Below, piece by piece: positions 51,163-60,730 of a stretch of DNA of 64,000 bases (positions within the stretch are counted from its first letter, which is position 1; every line of letters begins with the position of its first letter). The DNA is from Arthrobacter_D sp015752045. GTDB taxonomy: Bacteria > Actinomycetota > Actinomycetes > Actinomycetales > Micrococcaceae. The DNA lies in contig NZ_JADOUS010000008.1 in the NCBI RefSeq assembly GCF_015752045.1, forward strand, positions 139,303 to 203,302, given 5' to 3'. The translations under genes and the position numbers were made by a program. Below the pieces are notes generated by a model. That model saw only the letters and a list, made by a program, of their open reading frames with translations, had not been told where the DNA came from and ran no database searches.

Positions 51163-51960
51163 TCAGGCGAAGAGCTCCGGACGTCGGCAGGTCAGGTAGG
51201 TGTTGAGTTCCCGGGCACGGCGCACCTCCGCCTGGTCCACCCCCGCGAAGAGCAGCTCCTCGCCGTCCCCTGCGAGCCCGAGGAATGTCCCGTAGGGGCT
51301 CGCGATGCAACTCAGCCCCGTAAAGCCGGGCGCCGTGTGGTTCGCGTACGCGATGTACACGCCGTTCTCCAACGCCCGCGCGGGCACCAGCAGCGTCGAG
51401 ATGCGCTTCGCGTTGTAGGTGTGGACCGGCGACCGGTTCCCGACGTCGCCCGTGGCTGGCACCGCCGTGGGGACGAGGAGCAGGTCGGCGCCGCGCTGCG
51501 CGGCACTGCGCACGAATTCCGGGAACTCGACGTCGTAGCAGATGCCGAGCGCCACGGTCATGCCCAGTAACCGGACCGGCTCGGGGAGCTCGTTGCCCGG
51601 GGCGAAGACGGCCCGCTCCTCGGCCCCGAACAGGTGCGCCTTCCGGTACCGGGTCAGCTCCGCACCCTGGTGGTCGAACAGGGAGGCGGTGATGTGCCGC
51701 GCGTCGGGGGTGGCCTCGACGGACGATCCGACCAGTGCGATCCTGTACCGCCGCGCCATGCAGGCGAGCGCGTCCCGGATGGCTTGCCCGTCGGACTCGG
51801 CGGCGAGCGCAGGAGCGTAGCCGGTGGCGAAGAGTTCCGGGGTCACGAGGATCTCCGCGCCCTGGGCGGCGGCGCGGGCGGCGTACCCGTCGAGACGGCG
51901 GAGGTTCTCCTCCACGGCGTCGACCGTCCCTGCGGCCTGGAGCACAGCGAGAGCGGGCAT
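51163..51960 (-). CDS. Nitrilase-family carbon-nitrogen hydrolase
   Basis: A 265-residue nitrilase-superfamily amidase. The Glu-Lys-Cys triad is visible in VTPELFATGYAP, YRKAHLFGAEE and GICYDVEFPEF. Length and the LFGAEERAVF loop fit aliphatic or omega-amidase-like members and N-carbamoyl amidases. AAGGAG lies ahead of ATG 51960. It is divergent from the small membrane protein and NCS1 permease, so it may act on what the permease imports. Confidence 0.9.
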   Translation of the reverse strand: MPALAVLQAAGTVDAVEENLRRLDGYAARAAAQGAEILVTPELFATGYAPALAAESDGQAIRDALACMARRYRIALVGSSVEATPDARHITASLFDHQGAELTRYRKAHLFGAEERAVFAPGNELPEPVRLLGMTVALGICYDVEFPEFVRSAAQRGADLLLVPTAVPATGDVGNRSPVHTYNAKRISTLLVPARALENGVYIAYANHTAPGFTGLSCIASPYGTFLGLAGDGEELLFAGVDQAEVRRARELNTYLTCRRPELFA

Positions 51961-51985
51961 CGCTTCTCCTTCCGGGAGGCCGGCT

Positions 51986-52004
51986 GTGCGAAGGTTTTTC
52001 GCAC
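51986..52004. promoter_or_regulatory. Inverted repeat in a divergent promoter region
   Basis: GTGCGAA-GGTTT-TTCGCAC is a perfect 7-bp-arm inverted repeat between the nitrilase-type gene and the permease operon. A TTGACA (52025-52030) lies just to the right on the plus strand. A regulator site is likely; the TetR protein encoded at 54922 is a candidate but unproven. Confidence 0.5.
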
Positions 52005-52095
52005 GGATTATGACGGCCGATCCATTGACAGCCCTCATGATAGGCACAACGATGGACCCAAACCGAATGACATTCGATTATTGGAGAAACGCATC

Positions 52096-52269
52096 ATGGA
52101 TTCAGCTGACGCAACGACGCCCAGCAATCTGCAGTCCAGGCTCGGCGAGATCGCGGCGCATGAGCACGGCGACGCCTCACGTGCCGCGCTCTCGGGCAGG
52201 GACCTCGGCCTGTACACCCTCGTGACCCTCGGGATCACCCTGCTGGGCTTCCTGGTGCTGGCGCTGTGA
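52096..52269 (+). CDS. 57-residue single-span membrane protein
   Basis: A small protein with a hydrophilic N-terminal half (MDSADATTPSNLQSRLGEIA, then an acidic-basic helix) and one C-terminal transmembrane helix LYTLVTLGITLLGFLVLAL. TTGGAG precedes ATG 52096. Its stop codon overlaps the GTG start of the NCS1 permease (GTGA), a sign of tight co-expression. It may be a small accessory subunit of that permease, which is inferred from coupling only. Confidence 0.75.
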   Translation: MDSADATTPSNLQSRLGEIAAHEHGDASRAALSGRDLGLYTLVTLGITLLGFLVLAL

Positions 52270-53750
52270 GCACCAAGAACCCGCAGGGCACGAAGAGCAC
52301 GCAGGGCAAGAGCAGCGACGCCGGCACCGGCGGCTCGCTCGGCTCCCTGCCCTTGCTGCGCAGGGAGCGCATCTGGAACGGCGCCGACTTCACCGGCGTC
52401 AACATCAGCCTCGCCATCGCCACGTGGGCGTTCCTCGTCGGAGGCTCGACGGCGCTGCTCGTCGGCTTCCAGCAGGGCATCGCCGCCATGATCATCGGCA
52501 ACGCGATCGGCCTCGGATTCATGATCCTGGCCAGCGTCGTCGCCAGCCAGCGCTACGGCGTCGAGCAGTACACCATCCTCCGGCCCGTCTTCGGGCTCGT
52601 GGGCGTGGGCATCCTCGTCTTCACCGTCATCCTGATCACTGAGATGGGCTGGTCCTCGCTGCTGGCCATCATGGTGGGCCGGGCGGTCACCCAGGTCTCC
52701 AACTCCGCGTTCAGCACCGACTTCGGGCCCGAGAGCCTCATGGTCACGGTCTTCGCCCTCGTCGCGATCGCCGTCTCCTGGTGGATCCTCTCCCGCGGAC
52801 CCGTGACCATCGGCCGGTTCAACAAGTTCATCGCGCCGGGCCTGATCGTCGTGACCGTCTTCCTCATGGTCTTCCTCGTCCTCAACACCTCGTGGGACAC
52901 GCTGTTCAGCGCCGCACCGCTCGCACCGTTCGACGACGAGCGGCTCAACTTCGCCCTCGCCGTCGAGTTCAACGTGGGCGTCGGCGTGTCCTGGTACCCG
53001 GTCATGGGCTCGCTCGCCCGGCTGACCAAGACCCCGAAGGCCGCCCTCTGGCCGTCCTACCTCGGGCTGTTCGGCGCCACGCTGATCGCGCAGGTCGTCG
53101 GAATGGCCGCGGCCCTGACCCTCGGCGATTCCGATCCGACCGTCTGGATGCTGCCGTTCGGCGGTCCGATCGTCGGCGCGTTCATCCTCTTGTTCATCGC
53201 GTTCGCGAACATCACCAGCACGTCCTCGATCGTCTACTCGACGGTGCTCGCCATCCGGCAGGCCAGCGGGAATCTGCTCTCCGGGGTCCGGTGGGCGTGG
53301 CTGTGCGCGGCGTTCTTCGTCCTGCCCGCCGTCCTCGCGTTCTTCCCGGGCTTCATGTATCAGCGGTTCATGGTGTTCGTGACCCTCAGCGGCGCGTTCC
53401 TGGCGCCCATGTGCGGGGCGATCATCGCCGACTACTTCCTGCTGCGCCGCCAGCGCGTCGTGCTCGAGGACCTCTATCGCCACCGCCATGAGAGCGCCTA
53501 CCACTTCCACGGAGGCGTCAACTGGGCAGGCATGGCCGCCGTCGTCGTCGGGGCCGCCTTCTACCTCGTCATCTACAACCCGGTCACGCTCACCGCCCTG
53601 CCCGTCTTCGGCTACATCACGGCGTCCTTCCCCGCGGCGATCGTCGGCGGAATCGTCTACTACGTGCTCGCCCGCGTCCTCTACGTCCGCCGCGGCGTCG
53701 GCGGCTACGCGGCCGACGTGGACGTAGAGAAGGCCGAGGGCCGCGCATGA
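52266..53750 (+). CDS. NCS1-family purine/pyrimidine (cytosine/hydantoin-type) permease
   Basis: A 494-residue permease with about 12 helices. NCS1 marks are RIWNGADFTGVNISLAIATWAF at the N-terminus, GVSWYPVMGSLARLT in the middle and GAFLAPMCGAIIADYFLLRRQ near the end. Members import cytosine, allantoin, hydantoins or related bases with Na+ or H+. The GTG start overlaps the small membrane protein gene, and the stop overlaps the dehydrogenase gene by four bases (ATGA). The set probably handles one substrate. Confidence 0.92.
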   Translation: MSTKNPQGTKSTQGKSSDAGTGGSLGSLPLLRRERIWNGADFTGVNISLAIATWAFLVGGSTALLVGFQQGIAAMIIGNAIGLGFMILASVVASQRYGVEQYTILRPVFGLVGVGILVFTVILITEMGWSSLLAIMVGRAVTQVSNSAFSTDFGPESLMVTVFALVAIAVSWWILSRGPVTIGRFNKFIAPGLIVVTVFLMVFLVLNTSWDTLFSAAPLAPFDDERLNFALAVEFNVGVGVSWYPVMGSLARLTKTPKAALWPSYLGLFGATLIAQVVGMAAALTLGDSDPTVWMLPFGGPIVGAFILLFIAFANITSTSSIVYSTVLAIRQASGNLLSGVRWAWLCAAFFVLPAVLAFFPGFMYQRFMVFVTLSGAFLAPMCGAIIADYFLLRRQRVVLEDLYRHRHESAYHFHGGVNWAGMAAVVVGAAFYLVIYNPVTLTALPVFGYITASFPAAIVGGIVYYVLARVLYVRRGVGGYAADVDVEKAEGRA

Positions 53751-54844
53751 GCCGCACCGCCCGCGCCGCCGTCCACCGCCGCGGCTCGCAGGACCTCGAC
53801 CTGACCATCGTCACGGTCGCCGACCCCGCCCCGGGCACCGTCCTCGTCCGCATGGGCGCGTCGGGCGTCTGCGGATCGGACCGCCACGTGCTCGACGGCG
53901 ACTGGACGCTGCCCTCGCCCACGGTGATGGGCCACGAGGGCGCCGGGACCGTCGAGGCGATCAGCGACGGCGTCACCGACGTCGCGGTGGGCGACCACGT
54001 GATCCTCTCCTGGTTCTACCCCTGCCGGCGCTGCACCGCCTGCCTGTCGGGGAAGTCCTACGTCTGCACGGGCAGCCGGTCCGAGGAGTGCCTCCTGCCC
54101 GACGGCAGCAGCCCGCTCACCCTCGACGGCGAGCGCGTGTTCCCGTACCTGACCGTCGGGTCCATGAGCGAGTACGCCGTCGTCCCCGAAGCCGGCGCCA
54201 TCCGTATCCCCGACGAGGTCCCGTTCGACGTCGCCAGCCTCATCGGCTGCTCCGTCGCCACGGGCTTCGGGGCCGTGGTGAACGATGCGGGCGTCGAGGC
54301 CGGGACGGCCGCCGTCGTCGTCGGGACCGGCGGCGTGGGGCTCTCGATCATCATGGCGCTGCGGCTCGTCGGCGCGAACCCGATCATCGCCGTCGACCTC
54401 AGCGAGGAGAAGCTCGCAGCGGCGCGGGAGTTCGGCGCCACCCACACACTGGTGCCGTCGGACGGGCTCGCGGAGGAGATCGCCGCGATCACCGGGGGAG
54501 GCGCCGCGTACGCGTTCGAGGCGATCGGGCGGGTGCAGACCATCGAGTCCCTTCCGTCGCTCATCGCCCCCGGAGGCAAGGCCGTCATCGTGGGCCTGCC
54601 GCCGGAGGACAGCCCGGTGTCCATCGATGCGCTGATGCTCGCGGAGAGCGGGAAGTCGCTCATCGGCTCCAACTACGGCTCGACCGTGCCCGGGCGGGAC
54701 TTCCCGCGGCTTGCGGCGCTGTACCTCGCGGGGCGGTTGCCCGTCGATCGGCTCATCTCGCATCGGATCAGTCTGGACGGGGTCAACGAGGCCTTCGACG
54801 CGATGCGGCGGGGTGAGCGGGCACGCAGCGTGATCGTGTTCTGA
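53747..54844 (+). CDS. Zinc-dependent medium-chain alcohol dehydrogenase
   Basis: A 365-residue MDR enzyme. Catalytic zinc ligands are in GVCGSDRHV and GHEGAGTVE. The structural zinc lobe has four cysteines in CRRCTACLSGKSYVC. The cofactor loop is VGTGGVGLSI, with the Asp that selects NAD in IAVDLSEEK. Oxidises an alcohol or hydroxymethyl compound. It is translationally coupled to the NCS1 permease gene and may act on an imported or released alcohol. Confidence 0.92.
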   Translation: MSRTARAAVHRRGSQDLDLTIVTVADPAPGTVLVRMGASGVCGSDRHVLDGDWTLPSPTVMGHEGAGTVEAISDGVTDVAVGDHVILSWFYPCRRCTACLSGKSYVCTGSRSEECLLPDGSSPLTLDGERVFPYLTVGSMSEYAVVPEAGAIRIPDEVPFDVASLIGCSVATGFGAVVNDAGVEAGTAAVVVGTGGVGLSIIMALRLVGANPIIAVDLSEEKLAAAREFGATHTLVPSDGLAEEIAAITGGGAAYAFEAIGRVQTIESLPSLIAPGGKAVIVGLPPEDSPVSIDALMLAESGKSLIGSNYGSTVPGRDFPRLAALYLAGRLPVDRLISHRISLDGVNEAFDAMRRGERARSVIVF

Positions 54845-54921
54845 CGACGACGACGACGACGCGAGCGGCGCGGGGACCGGAACAGTAGAGGGCGGCACAG
54901 CCGTCGGTACATAGGGGGAGT

Positions 54922-55629
54922 ATGGGGCGGCCACGCCAGGCGATTCTGTCGCCGGAGAAGATCTATCGGGCAGCACTGGAGCTCGTGGATGAGTTCGGAG
55001 ACTTTACGCTGCCGGGGCTGGCGAAGCAGCTGTCGGTCAGCCCGTCCTCCATCTACCACCACGTGGACGGACGCCCGGAGATCATCAACGGGATCCGGTC
55101 CGTCATCGGATCGGACGCACTGGCGGCGGGGGACTTCTTCACGGCCGGCCCTGACTGGCGCGATCGGGCAGCGGCGTGGGCGAGGAGCTACCGCAGTGCT
55201 CTGGGCCAGCACGCGAAGGCCATCCCGCTGCTCGTGGGGGAGGCCGTGACGGACACTGCGACGCTCGACATCTACGAGCACCTCGCCGCGGTCTTCGTGG
55301 AGCAGGGCTTTGCCGCGAACGACGTCGTCGTGGCCGTGACCGTCCTCGACAGTTTCATGCTCGGCTCCGCGTTGGATATGGCGTCGCCGGAGCTGTCTTG
55401 GCTCGCCGACGCCGAGGGCCAACCCGCGCTGCACGGTGCGTTCGCGGATGCATCATTAGCAGGGAAACGCTCGGAGCTCGGATTCGAGGCGGGTGTTGCA
55501 GCGATCATCGCGTACCTCGAGACGATGCTGCCGGGCCCGGACCAGCGACCGGCGGGCGACCCGGACAGGCCGCCCGCCGATCGCGGAGCAGAGTCCCCGG
55601 AGGGGCAACTCACTCCTTCGACGCCGTGA
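54922..55629 (+). CDS. TetR-family transcriptional regulator
   Basis: A 235-residue TetR protein. The helix-turn-helix lies at about residues 10-55 (KIYRAALELVDEFGDFTLPGLAKQLSVSPSSIYHHVDGR). The ligand domain is followed by a Pro/Asp/Arg-rich tail. AGGGGGAG precedes the ATG. It lies 77 bp after the dehydrogenase gene on the same strand and overlaps the convergent methyltransferase by 20 bp at the 3' end. It may regulate the preceding permease operon. Confidence 0.9.
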   Translation: MGRPRQAILSPEKIYRAALELVDEFGDFTLPGLAKQLSVSPSSIYHHVDGRPEIINGIRSVIGSDALAAGDFFTAGPDWRDRAAAWARSYRSALGQHAKAIPLLVGEAVTDTATLDIYEHLAAVFVEQGFAANDVVVAVTVLDSFMLGSALDMASPELSWLADAEGQPALHGAFADASLAGKRSELGFEAGVAAIIAYLETMLPGPDQRPAGDPDRPPADRGAESPEGQLTPSTP

Positions 55630-56701
55630 AGTAGGCGTTGAACGGGTCGGATGCGATCGCCTTCTCCTCGATCTCCGTGAAGCCTGCCTCGCCGAGCATC
55701 GTCTGCGCGAGCTGCGTCCCCCAGACGGTGCCGAGGCCGGCGCCGTCGAGCCCGAGCGAGACACTCATGCAGTGGACCGCCGAGAGGGCGTACAGGAACG
55801 AGGCCCAGGGCAGCTCGATGTTGTCCTCCACGTTGCTCGAGGCCTTGATGTCCACCATGAGCAGGCTGCCGCCGCTGCGCAGCGCGGTGAACATGGCGCG
55901 CAGTACTCTCGCGGGGTCGGCCTGGTCGTGGATCGCATCGAAGACCGTGATGGCGTCGAAGGCGTCCGTCTCGTCCAGTCGGGCGACGTCCTGGAGGACG
56001 AAGCGGGCGTTGGCCAGGCCCAGCGTCGCGGCTTCGGCACGGGCTGCGGCGATGGCCTCCTCGGAGAAGTCGTAGCCGGTGAACGTGCTCGCCGGGAACG
56101 CCTTCGCCATCAGGTTGACGGCGTGGCCGCTACCGCAGCCGATGTCCGCCACCCGGATGCCCGCCCGCAGTCGCGCAGGAAGATCGGGGATCAGCGGGAG
56201 GATCGTGTCGATGAGCGCGGCGTCGTTGACCCCGGCGCTCTCCTCGGCCATGATCGCGTGGAAGCGCGGGTAGTAGGTGTAGGAGAGGCCGCCGCCGTTC
56301 CGGAAGCAGTCCACGATCCGCTGCTCCATCTCGCCCATCATGCTGACGTACTGCATGATGCGGGCCAGGTTGTCCGGCCCTGCGGCGGTGGTGAGCAGGG
56401 CGGAGTGCGTCGCGGGCAGGGCGAAGGTCCTGTCGGTCGGCTCGTAGGTGAGGACTCCGGCCGATGCCATGCCGCCCAGCCACTCCCGGACGTACCGCTC
56501 GTTGAGGTCGGCGGTCCGGGCGATCTCCGCGCTCGTGGCGGCGGGCAGGATGGCGAGGGCGTCGAACAGGCCCGTCTGGTGTCCGATGCTCATGAGGACG
56601 GCGATGCTGCCGCCGTTGAGCAGGCCGATGCACCGCTCGCCGAACGCCTCGACGGCCGCGAGGTCGGCGTCGGCCGTTCCGAGTTCCGTACTGACTGACA
56701 T
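55610..56701 (-). CDS. Class I SAM-dependent methyltransferase with winged-helix N-terminus
   Basis: A 363-residue protein. An N-terminal winged-helix-like dimerisation region contains ARTADLNERYVREWLGGMASAGVL. The Rossmann domain starts at the SAM loop VADIGCGSGHAVNLMA (motif I), with YDFSEEAIAAARAEA and FDAITVFDAIHDQADP after it. This architecture is common in small-molecule O- or N-methyltransferases. GGGAGCACACC precedes the ATG. Substrate unknown. Confidence 0.88.
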   Translation of the reverse strand: MSVSTELGTADADLAAVEAFGERCIGLLNGGSIAVLMSIGHQTGLFDALAILPAATSAEIARTADLNERYVREWLGGMASAGVLTYEPTDRTFALPATHSALLTTAAGPDNLARIMQYVSMMGEMEQRIVDCFRNGGGLSYTYYPRFHAIMAEESAGVNDAALIDTILPLIPDLPARLRAGIRVADIGCGSGHAVNLMAKAFPASTFTGYDFSEEAIAAARAEAATLGLANARFVLQDVARLDETDAFDAITVFDAIHDQADPARVLRAMFTALRSGGSLLMVDIKASSNVEDNIELPWASFLYALSAVHCMSVSLGLDGAGLGTVWGTQLAQTMLGEAGFTEIEEKAIASDPFNAYFTASKE

Positions 56702-56920
56702 GGTGTGCTCCCTGGGTTCGTGCGGGCTTGTCCCGCTGCATCGAGCCTAGGAATCAGGGCCCCGGCGCTGCATCGGGCAAACGCTGCATTCCGGTTGGGC
56801 GGCAGTGGGGCGAATGATGCACGACGGCGAATCATGCACGACGGCGACGGCGGGACGCGGTGCGACGGCGGCGCGGCACCGGAAGCGGCGGCACAAGAAG
56901 CGGCGGATCGGGAAGCAGCT

Positions 56921-58555
56921 TCAGCCGCCCGGACCAGGTGCGACGCCGTTCTCGCGCGCCCAGGCCGCGGCGGCGGTGCGGGAGGTGACGTCGATCTTGC
57001 CGAAGATGTTCGCGAGGTGCCGTCCCACGGTCTTCTCGCTGATGAACAGCTGACGTGCCGCCTCCCGGTTCGACGCGCCGGAGGCGATCGCGGCGAGGAC
57101 TTCGAGTTCCCGCGCGGTCAGTCCGCCCGGTGCGCTGCGCGCCACCATGGGTCGCAGTTCGGCGACGGCGCCGAGCTCCTCGAAGATGGTCCGCGCGGCC
57201 GCGGTGTTCCAGGCCGCAGCCTGTGGCTGGCCCAGCGCCTGGTACGCCAGGGCCTCCCACCGGTGGATGACGGCGCTCGGGTAGCGGGCCCGGGCATCCT
57301 CGAAGAATCGCCGGGCGCCCTGCAGCGACGCGAGGGCCTCGGCGGGGTGGGAGCTGGTGAGCAACAGGATGCCTCGCGCCTTCTGCGCCCACGCGCGGAA
57401 ACCGGCGCTCCCGTAGTGCTCGGCCGTGTGCTCGAGTTCGCTGCACAGCTCCTCGGCCTCCTGCCCGAGCCCGAGCCGCAGCGCCGCCTCGACGGCCGGA
57501 CCCAGCAGCCGCGCCCGCGCGAGCCGGTCCCGTCCCTGCAGTGCGGCGAGGAGCCCCGCGTAGGCGGCTTCGTCGTCGCCGTCCGCCGCCTCCAGCAGCG
57601 CGAGTCCCGGCTGCGGCTCGATGCCGCAGCTCTTCGCCAGCGCGTACGCGGCCCGCGCGCCTTCCGGATCCCCGCGCATCCGCCGGATCTCCCCAAGCTG
57701 GTAGTAGCCTTCGCCGGCGGCCCAGATGTCCTTGTCCACGAGATCGGCGCTGGCGCGCTCGATCTGCGGTTCGACGTCGTGCCAACTGCCTTCGATGCTC
57801 AGCAGTTCGAGGCGGTGCACGCGGCAGACCCCGGTGTACATGACCTCGCTGCCGAAGCGGGCGCACCACCGTTCGGTGGCCGCGGTCCAGAACCGCATGC
57901 GGCGGTAGTCGGCGAGTTCGTGGCACACGTGGATCACCGTGCAGTAGATGTCGCCCACCCACTCCAGGGCTATCCGGTTGGCGAGCACCGGCAGCATCGC
58001 CTCGTCCAGTTCGGCGAAGCCCCGCGCGGTCTCGCCGCTGCGCACATCCGCGAGTCCGGACAGCACGAGCCCGAGGGACATCAGCGCGGGGTCGGCGAAG
58101 CGCTCGCTCATCGTGCGGAGCCGCGAGATGTACGACGGCGGCGGGGCGGTGCCGGAGAAGTCCAGCTCCAGGACGGCCTCGAGATAGAGGAGATACCCGT
58201 GGGCGGGGCTCTCGGGCAGGTCCCGGAGGATGCGCCGGGCGCGGCTGACCCATCCGGAGCCGACGGCGAGGTCTCCCCGGTTCACCCAGAGGAGGGCGAG
58301 CTCGAGCGCCTTCATCGCGGCCCGCGGGAGGGCCTGGTTCTCGCAGTGGTGCTGGAAGACCCGCTCCGAGACCTCGCAGTTCTCCTTCACATTGCCGCTC
58401 CACCACGCGGCGCTGCCGAGCAGTTCGAGGTCCTCGACGTCCAGGGGAGTGGAGGCGTCGGCCGCGCTCAGGGCGTCGAACGCGGCACGCCATTCGCCCC
58501 GGGCGTGTTCCGCCCGCCCGGTGCTCAGGAGTTCGGTCAGCTCCTCGGTGTCCAT
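56921..58555 (-). CDS. LuxR-type regulator with TPR-like sensory region
   Basis: A 544-residue protein. About 470 residues of alpha-helical TPR-like repeats (Leu/Ala-rich, for example AALQGRDRLARARLLGPAVEAALRLG) precede a C-terminal LuxR/GerE DNA-binding domain, LTARELEVLAAIASGASNREAARQLFISEKTVGRHLANIFGK. No ATPase P-loop is present, so this is not a full LAL regulator. Start ATG 58555 was preferred over the ATG at 58600. Target genes are unknown; neighbours are a methyltransferase and a SemiSWEET-like gene. Confidence 0.9.
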   Translation of the reverse strand: MDTEELTELLSTGRAEHARGEWRAAFDALSAADASTPLDVEDLELLGSAAWWSGNVKENCEVSERVFQHHCENQALPRAAMKALELALLWVNRGDLAVGSGWVSRARRILRDLPESPAHGYLLYLEAVLELDFSGTAPPPSYISRLRTMSERFADPALMSLGLVLSGLADVRSGETARGFAELDEAMLPVLANRIALEWVGDIYCTVIHVCHELADYRRMRFWTAATERWCARFGSEVMYTGVCRVHRLELLSIEGSWHDVEPQIERASADLVDKDIWAAGEGYYQLGEIRRMRGDPEGARAAYALAKSCGIEPQPGLALLEAADGDDEAAYAGLLAALQGRDRLARARLLGPAVEAALRLGLGQEAEELCSELEHTAEHYGSAGFRAWAQKARGILLLTSSHPAEALASLQGARRFFEDARARYPSAVIHRWEALAYQALGQPQAAAWNTAAARTIFEELGAVAELRPMVARSAPGGLTARELEVLAAIASGASNREAARQLFISEKTVGRHLANIFGKIDVTSRTAAAAWARENGVAPGPGG

Positions 58556-58642
58556 CAGGGGATCAACGGTAGTCCTGCGGGACCTTCCGCACCACGGCAT
58601 TTCTATCGGCTGGCCGGGGTTTTTGTCCCGTCCGTCCGCGCG

Positions 58643-58978
58643 TCAAGCGATGCGCCGACCGGCGGCCGTCACGGCGTCGTCGTCGGTTGTGCTTGCGACG
58701 ACGTCGGCGGCGTCCCGGGGTGTCCTCGAGAAACGCAGATACCAGACGAGCATGAGCGCCGACGCCACACCGTAGAACGCGTGGAGCATCCAGATGGGCC
58801 CCGGCGGCAGGCTGAACACGTACACCGAGTGGACGATGTTGGCGACATTGCTGAGCGCCATGTGCCCCAGGCTGTAGGACTCCATGTTGCGGGTGCGCAC
58901 GGCCTTGAGCAGCATCGGCAGCGTCGACAGGGCGAACAGCACGGTCGAGATGGTTCCGGCGATCATGGGAAGGTTCAT
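58643..58978 (-). CDS. SemiSWEET/PQ-loop-like small transporter
   Basis: A 111-residue protein with three hydrophobic helices (about residues 5-25, 38-57 and 63-82). The first helix ends STLPMLLKAVRTRNMESYS, a PQ-loop-like Pro-Met signature followed by the conserved SxS segment of SemiSWEETs. Dimers of such proteins carry sugars or similar solutes. An acidic C-terminal tail follows. The ATG at 58978 was chosen; the extension to 59104 is not membrane-like. Confidence 0.78.
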   Translation of the reverse strand: MNLPMIAGTISTVLFALSTLPMLLKAVRTRNMESYSLGHMALSNVANIVHSVYVFSLPPGPIWMLHAFYGVASALMLVWYLRFSRTPRDAADVVASTTDDDAVTAAGRRIA

Positions 58979-59104
58979 GCGGACGAGGCTATGGAGCCGG
59001 GTGGCCTCCCCGCGTCGGGCGAATCCTGTATTTAAGGCGGGGACTGACCTGCACACTGCTGCACCATCGGCTGCCCGGAGGGCTCCCGGCCGCGGGGCGT
59101 CCAC

Positions 59105-60655
59105 TCAGGACGGCGGCGTCCGGACCAGCACTGTGTCGCGCAGATAGGCCACGAACTCGTCGGGCTGCTCGAACAGCGGACGGTGGCCGGAGGTCGCGAG
59201 CTCCGTGGACTCCTTGACCGGGGCCTCGAGCAGCTCGAACCATTCCGCGAACGGTTCGGCGCGACCGCGGGCCTCGTGAGCGCCCTGCACGAAGTAGACG
59301 GGAACCTCGAGGCTGGTCACGTCGGTGCGGAAGTCGGTGTCCTGGAGCTGGGGGTAGATGACGGAGAAGGTGTCCATGAACGAGCCGAGCAGATGGACCT
59401 GATCGGTGAGGGTGTACTCGGGGACGATGAAGTTCTCCGAGAACCCGCCCTCGCCCTCCGAGTTGCCGGTGTGGTCGTAGGGGTACACCTGGTGCTCGTA
59501 GGCAAGGGCGGTCTCGTAGTCCAGCATGTCCTCGTAGGGTGGCGGACCGATCCGTTCCAGCTCCTCCACCAGGGCTGTATCGCCGCTCTGCTCGGCCCAG
59601 GCGAGGGTGTCCTCGTAGAAGATGGTGTCCGTCTCGAGCGGGCTCACCATCTGCCCGGTGCCGATGAACGCGTGGTACAGCTCCGGCTCCTGCTGGACAG
59701 CGAGGATGCCGTAGATCGTCCCGCCGGACTGGCCCATCAGGTAGATCCGGTCCTCGGCGAAGCGCTCCCGCAGGGCGTTCGTCACGGTGATCGCGTCCTC
59801 GACAGAACTCTGGAGGGTGAGGGTGGACGCCGGATCCAGCTCCGGGTAGGACGTCCCGGTGCCCCGCTGGTCCAGGGTGGCGACGACGAAGTGCTCCTCC
59901 AGCTCCTGCAGATGGTTGCGCATCGCGCCCAGTTCGGATCCGCCCGGGCCGCCCGCGAGGAACAACAGGACGGGTTTCTCCACGTCGACGCCGCGCAGCA
60001 TGATGCCGAGGTCCTTGCCGCCGGTCTCCGTTGTTGTGAGTTCGGCGATGCTCTCGGGCATAGGTTCCCCGTCCGCGGCCTGCATGGGGGCCGTGCCGGC
60101 TGGCCGGGCGAGCACCACCGCGAGCGCGATGAGTGCCACCGCCGTGAGGGCCGCCACGGCACGGCGGACGACGACGCCGGCACTCGCGCGATGGGCCTCA
60201 CCAGGGGTGCGCGTGAGTCGTCGCGCTGCTCCGGCGCCGAGTGCCGCGCCCAGGATCATCGCGGGCAGGGCGAGGAGGGCATGGAAACCACGCCCGACGA
60301 TGAACGCGAAGATGCCGTACGGGCTTGTGGCGATTTCGTCGACGGTGGGTCCGTCAGTGCCGATGCGCGTGAGTTCGAAGACGACGATGACCACCACGGG
60401 CGCAGCCAGCATGGCCCACCGCGACCGGAGGACCAATCCGGTGGCGACGCCGACCAGCAGGCAGAGGAGCATCGTGCCGAGCGATTCCGCAGTGGTGAGG
60501 GGGCCGCGTGGAGTCCACCAACCCAGCAGGAGGCCGCAGCCGACGGCGACGGCCAGTGCTACGGCAGCGCCCACCCGGCGGTCGGCCCAGACGGGTTCCA
60601 TCAGCGTCCGCACGCGCGTGGAGGGAGTGGGGTCCTTGTCGAGGTCGGTGGCCAT
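59105..60655 (-). CDS. Membrane-anchored alpha/beta hydrolase (prolyl aminopeptidase S33-like)
   Basis: A 516-residue protein. The first 190 residues carry five hydrophobic helices. The remainder is an extracytoplasmic alpha/beta hydrolase: oxyanion loop FLAGGPGGSELG, nucleophile YLMGQSGGTIYG, acid near YFVQGAHEARG and histidine in TSGHRPLF. The GGPGG motif is typical of proline iminopeptidase-like S33 enzymes. Start ATG 60655; ATG 60706 is possible. It is divergent from the small membrane protein at 60885 across a region with unusual palindromes. Confidence 0.87.
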   Translation of the reverse strand: MATDLDKDPTPSTRVRTLMEPVWADRRVGAAVALAVAVGCGLLLGWWTPRGPLTTAESLGTMLLCLLVGVATGLVLRSRWAMLAAPVVVIVVFELTRIGTDGPTVDEIATSPYGIFAFIVGRGFHALLALPAMILGAALGAGAARRLTRTPGEAHRASAGVVVRRAVAALTAVALIALAVVLARPAGTAPMQAADGEPMPESIAELTTTETGGKDLGIMLRGVDVEKPVLLFLAGGPGGSELGAMRNHLQELEEHFVVATLDQRGTGTSYPELDPASTLTLQSSVEDAITVTNALRERFAEDRIYLMGQSGGTIYGILAVQQEPELYHAFIGTGQMVSPLETDTIFYEDTLAWAEQSGDTALVEELERIGPPPYEDMLDYETALAYEHQVYPYDHTGNSEGEGGFSENFIVPEYTLTDQVHLLGSFMDTFSVIYPQLQDTDFRTDVTSLEVPVYFVQGAHEARGRAEPFAEWFELLEAPVKESTELATSGHRPLFEQPDEFVAYLRDTVLVRTPPS

Positions 60656-60730
60656 CGGGTGTCGTCTGCCTTCCGGAGCTGGCGGGACGGGATCCTCGTC
60701 CAGCATCACAAGGCGGTCCCGGGCCCTGAT

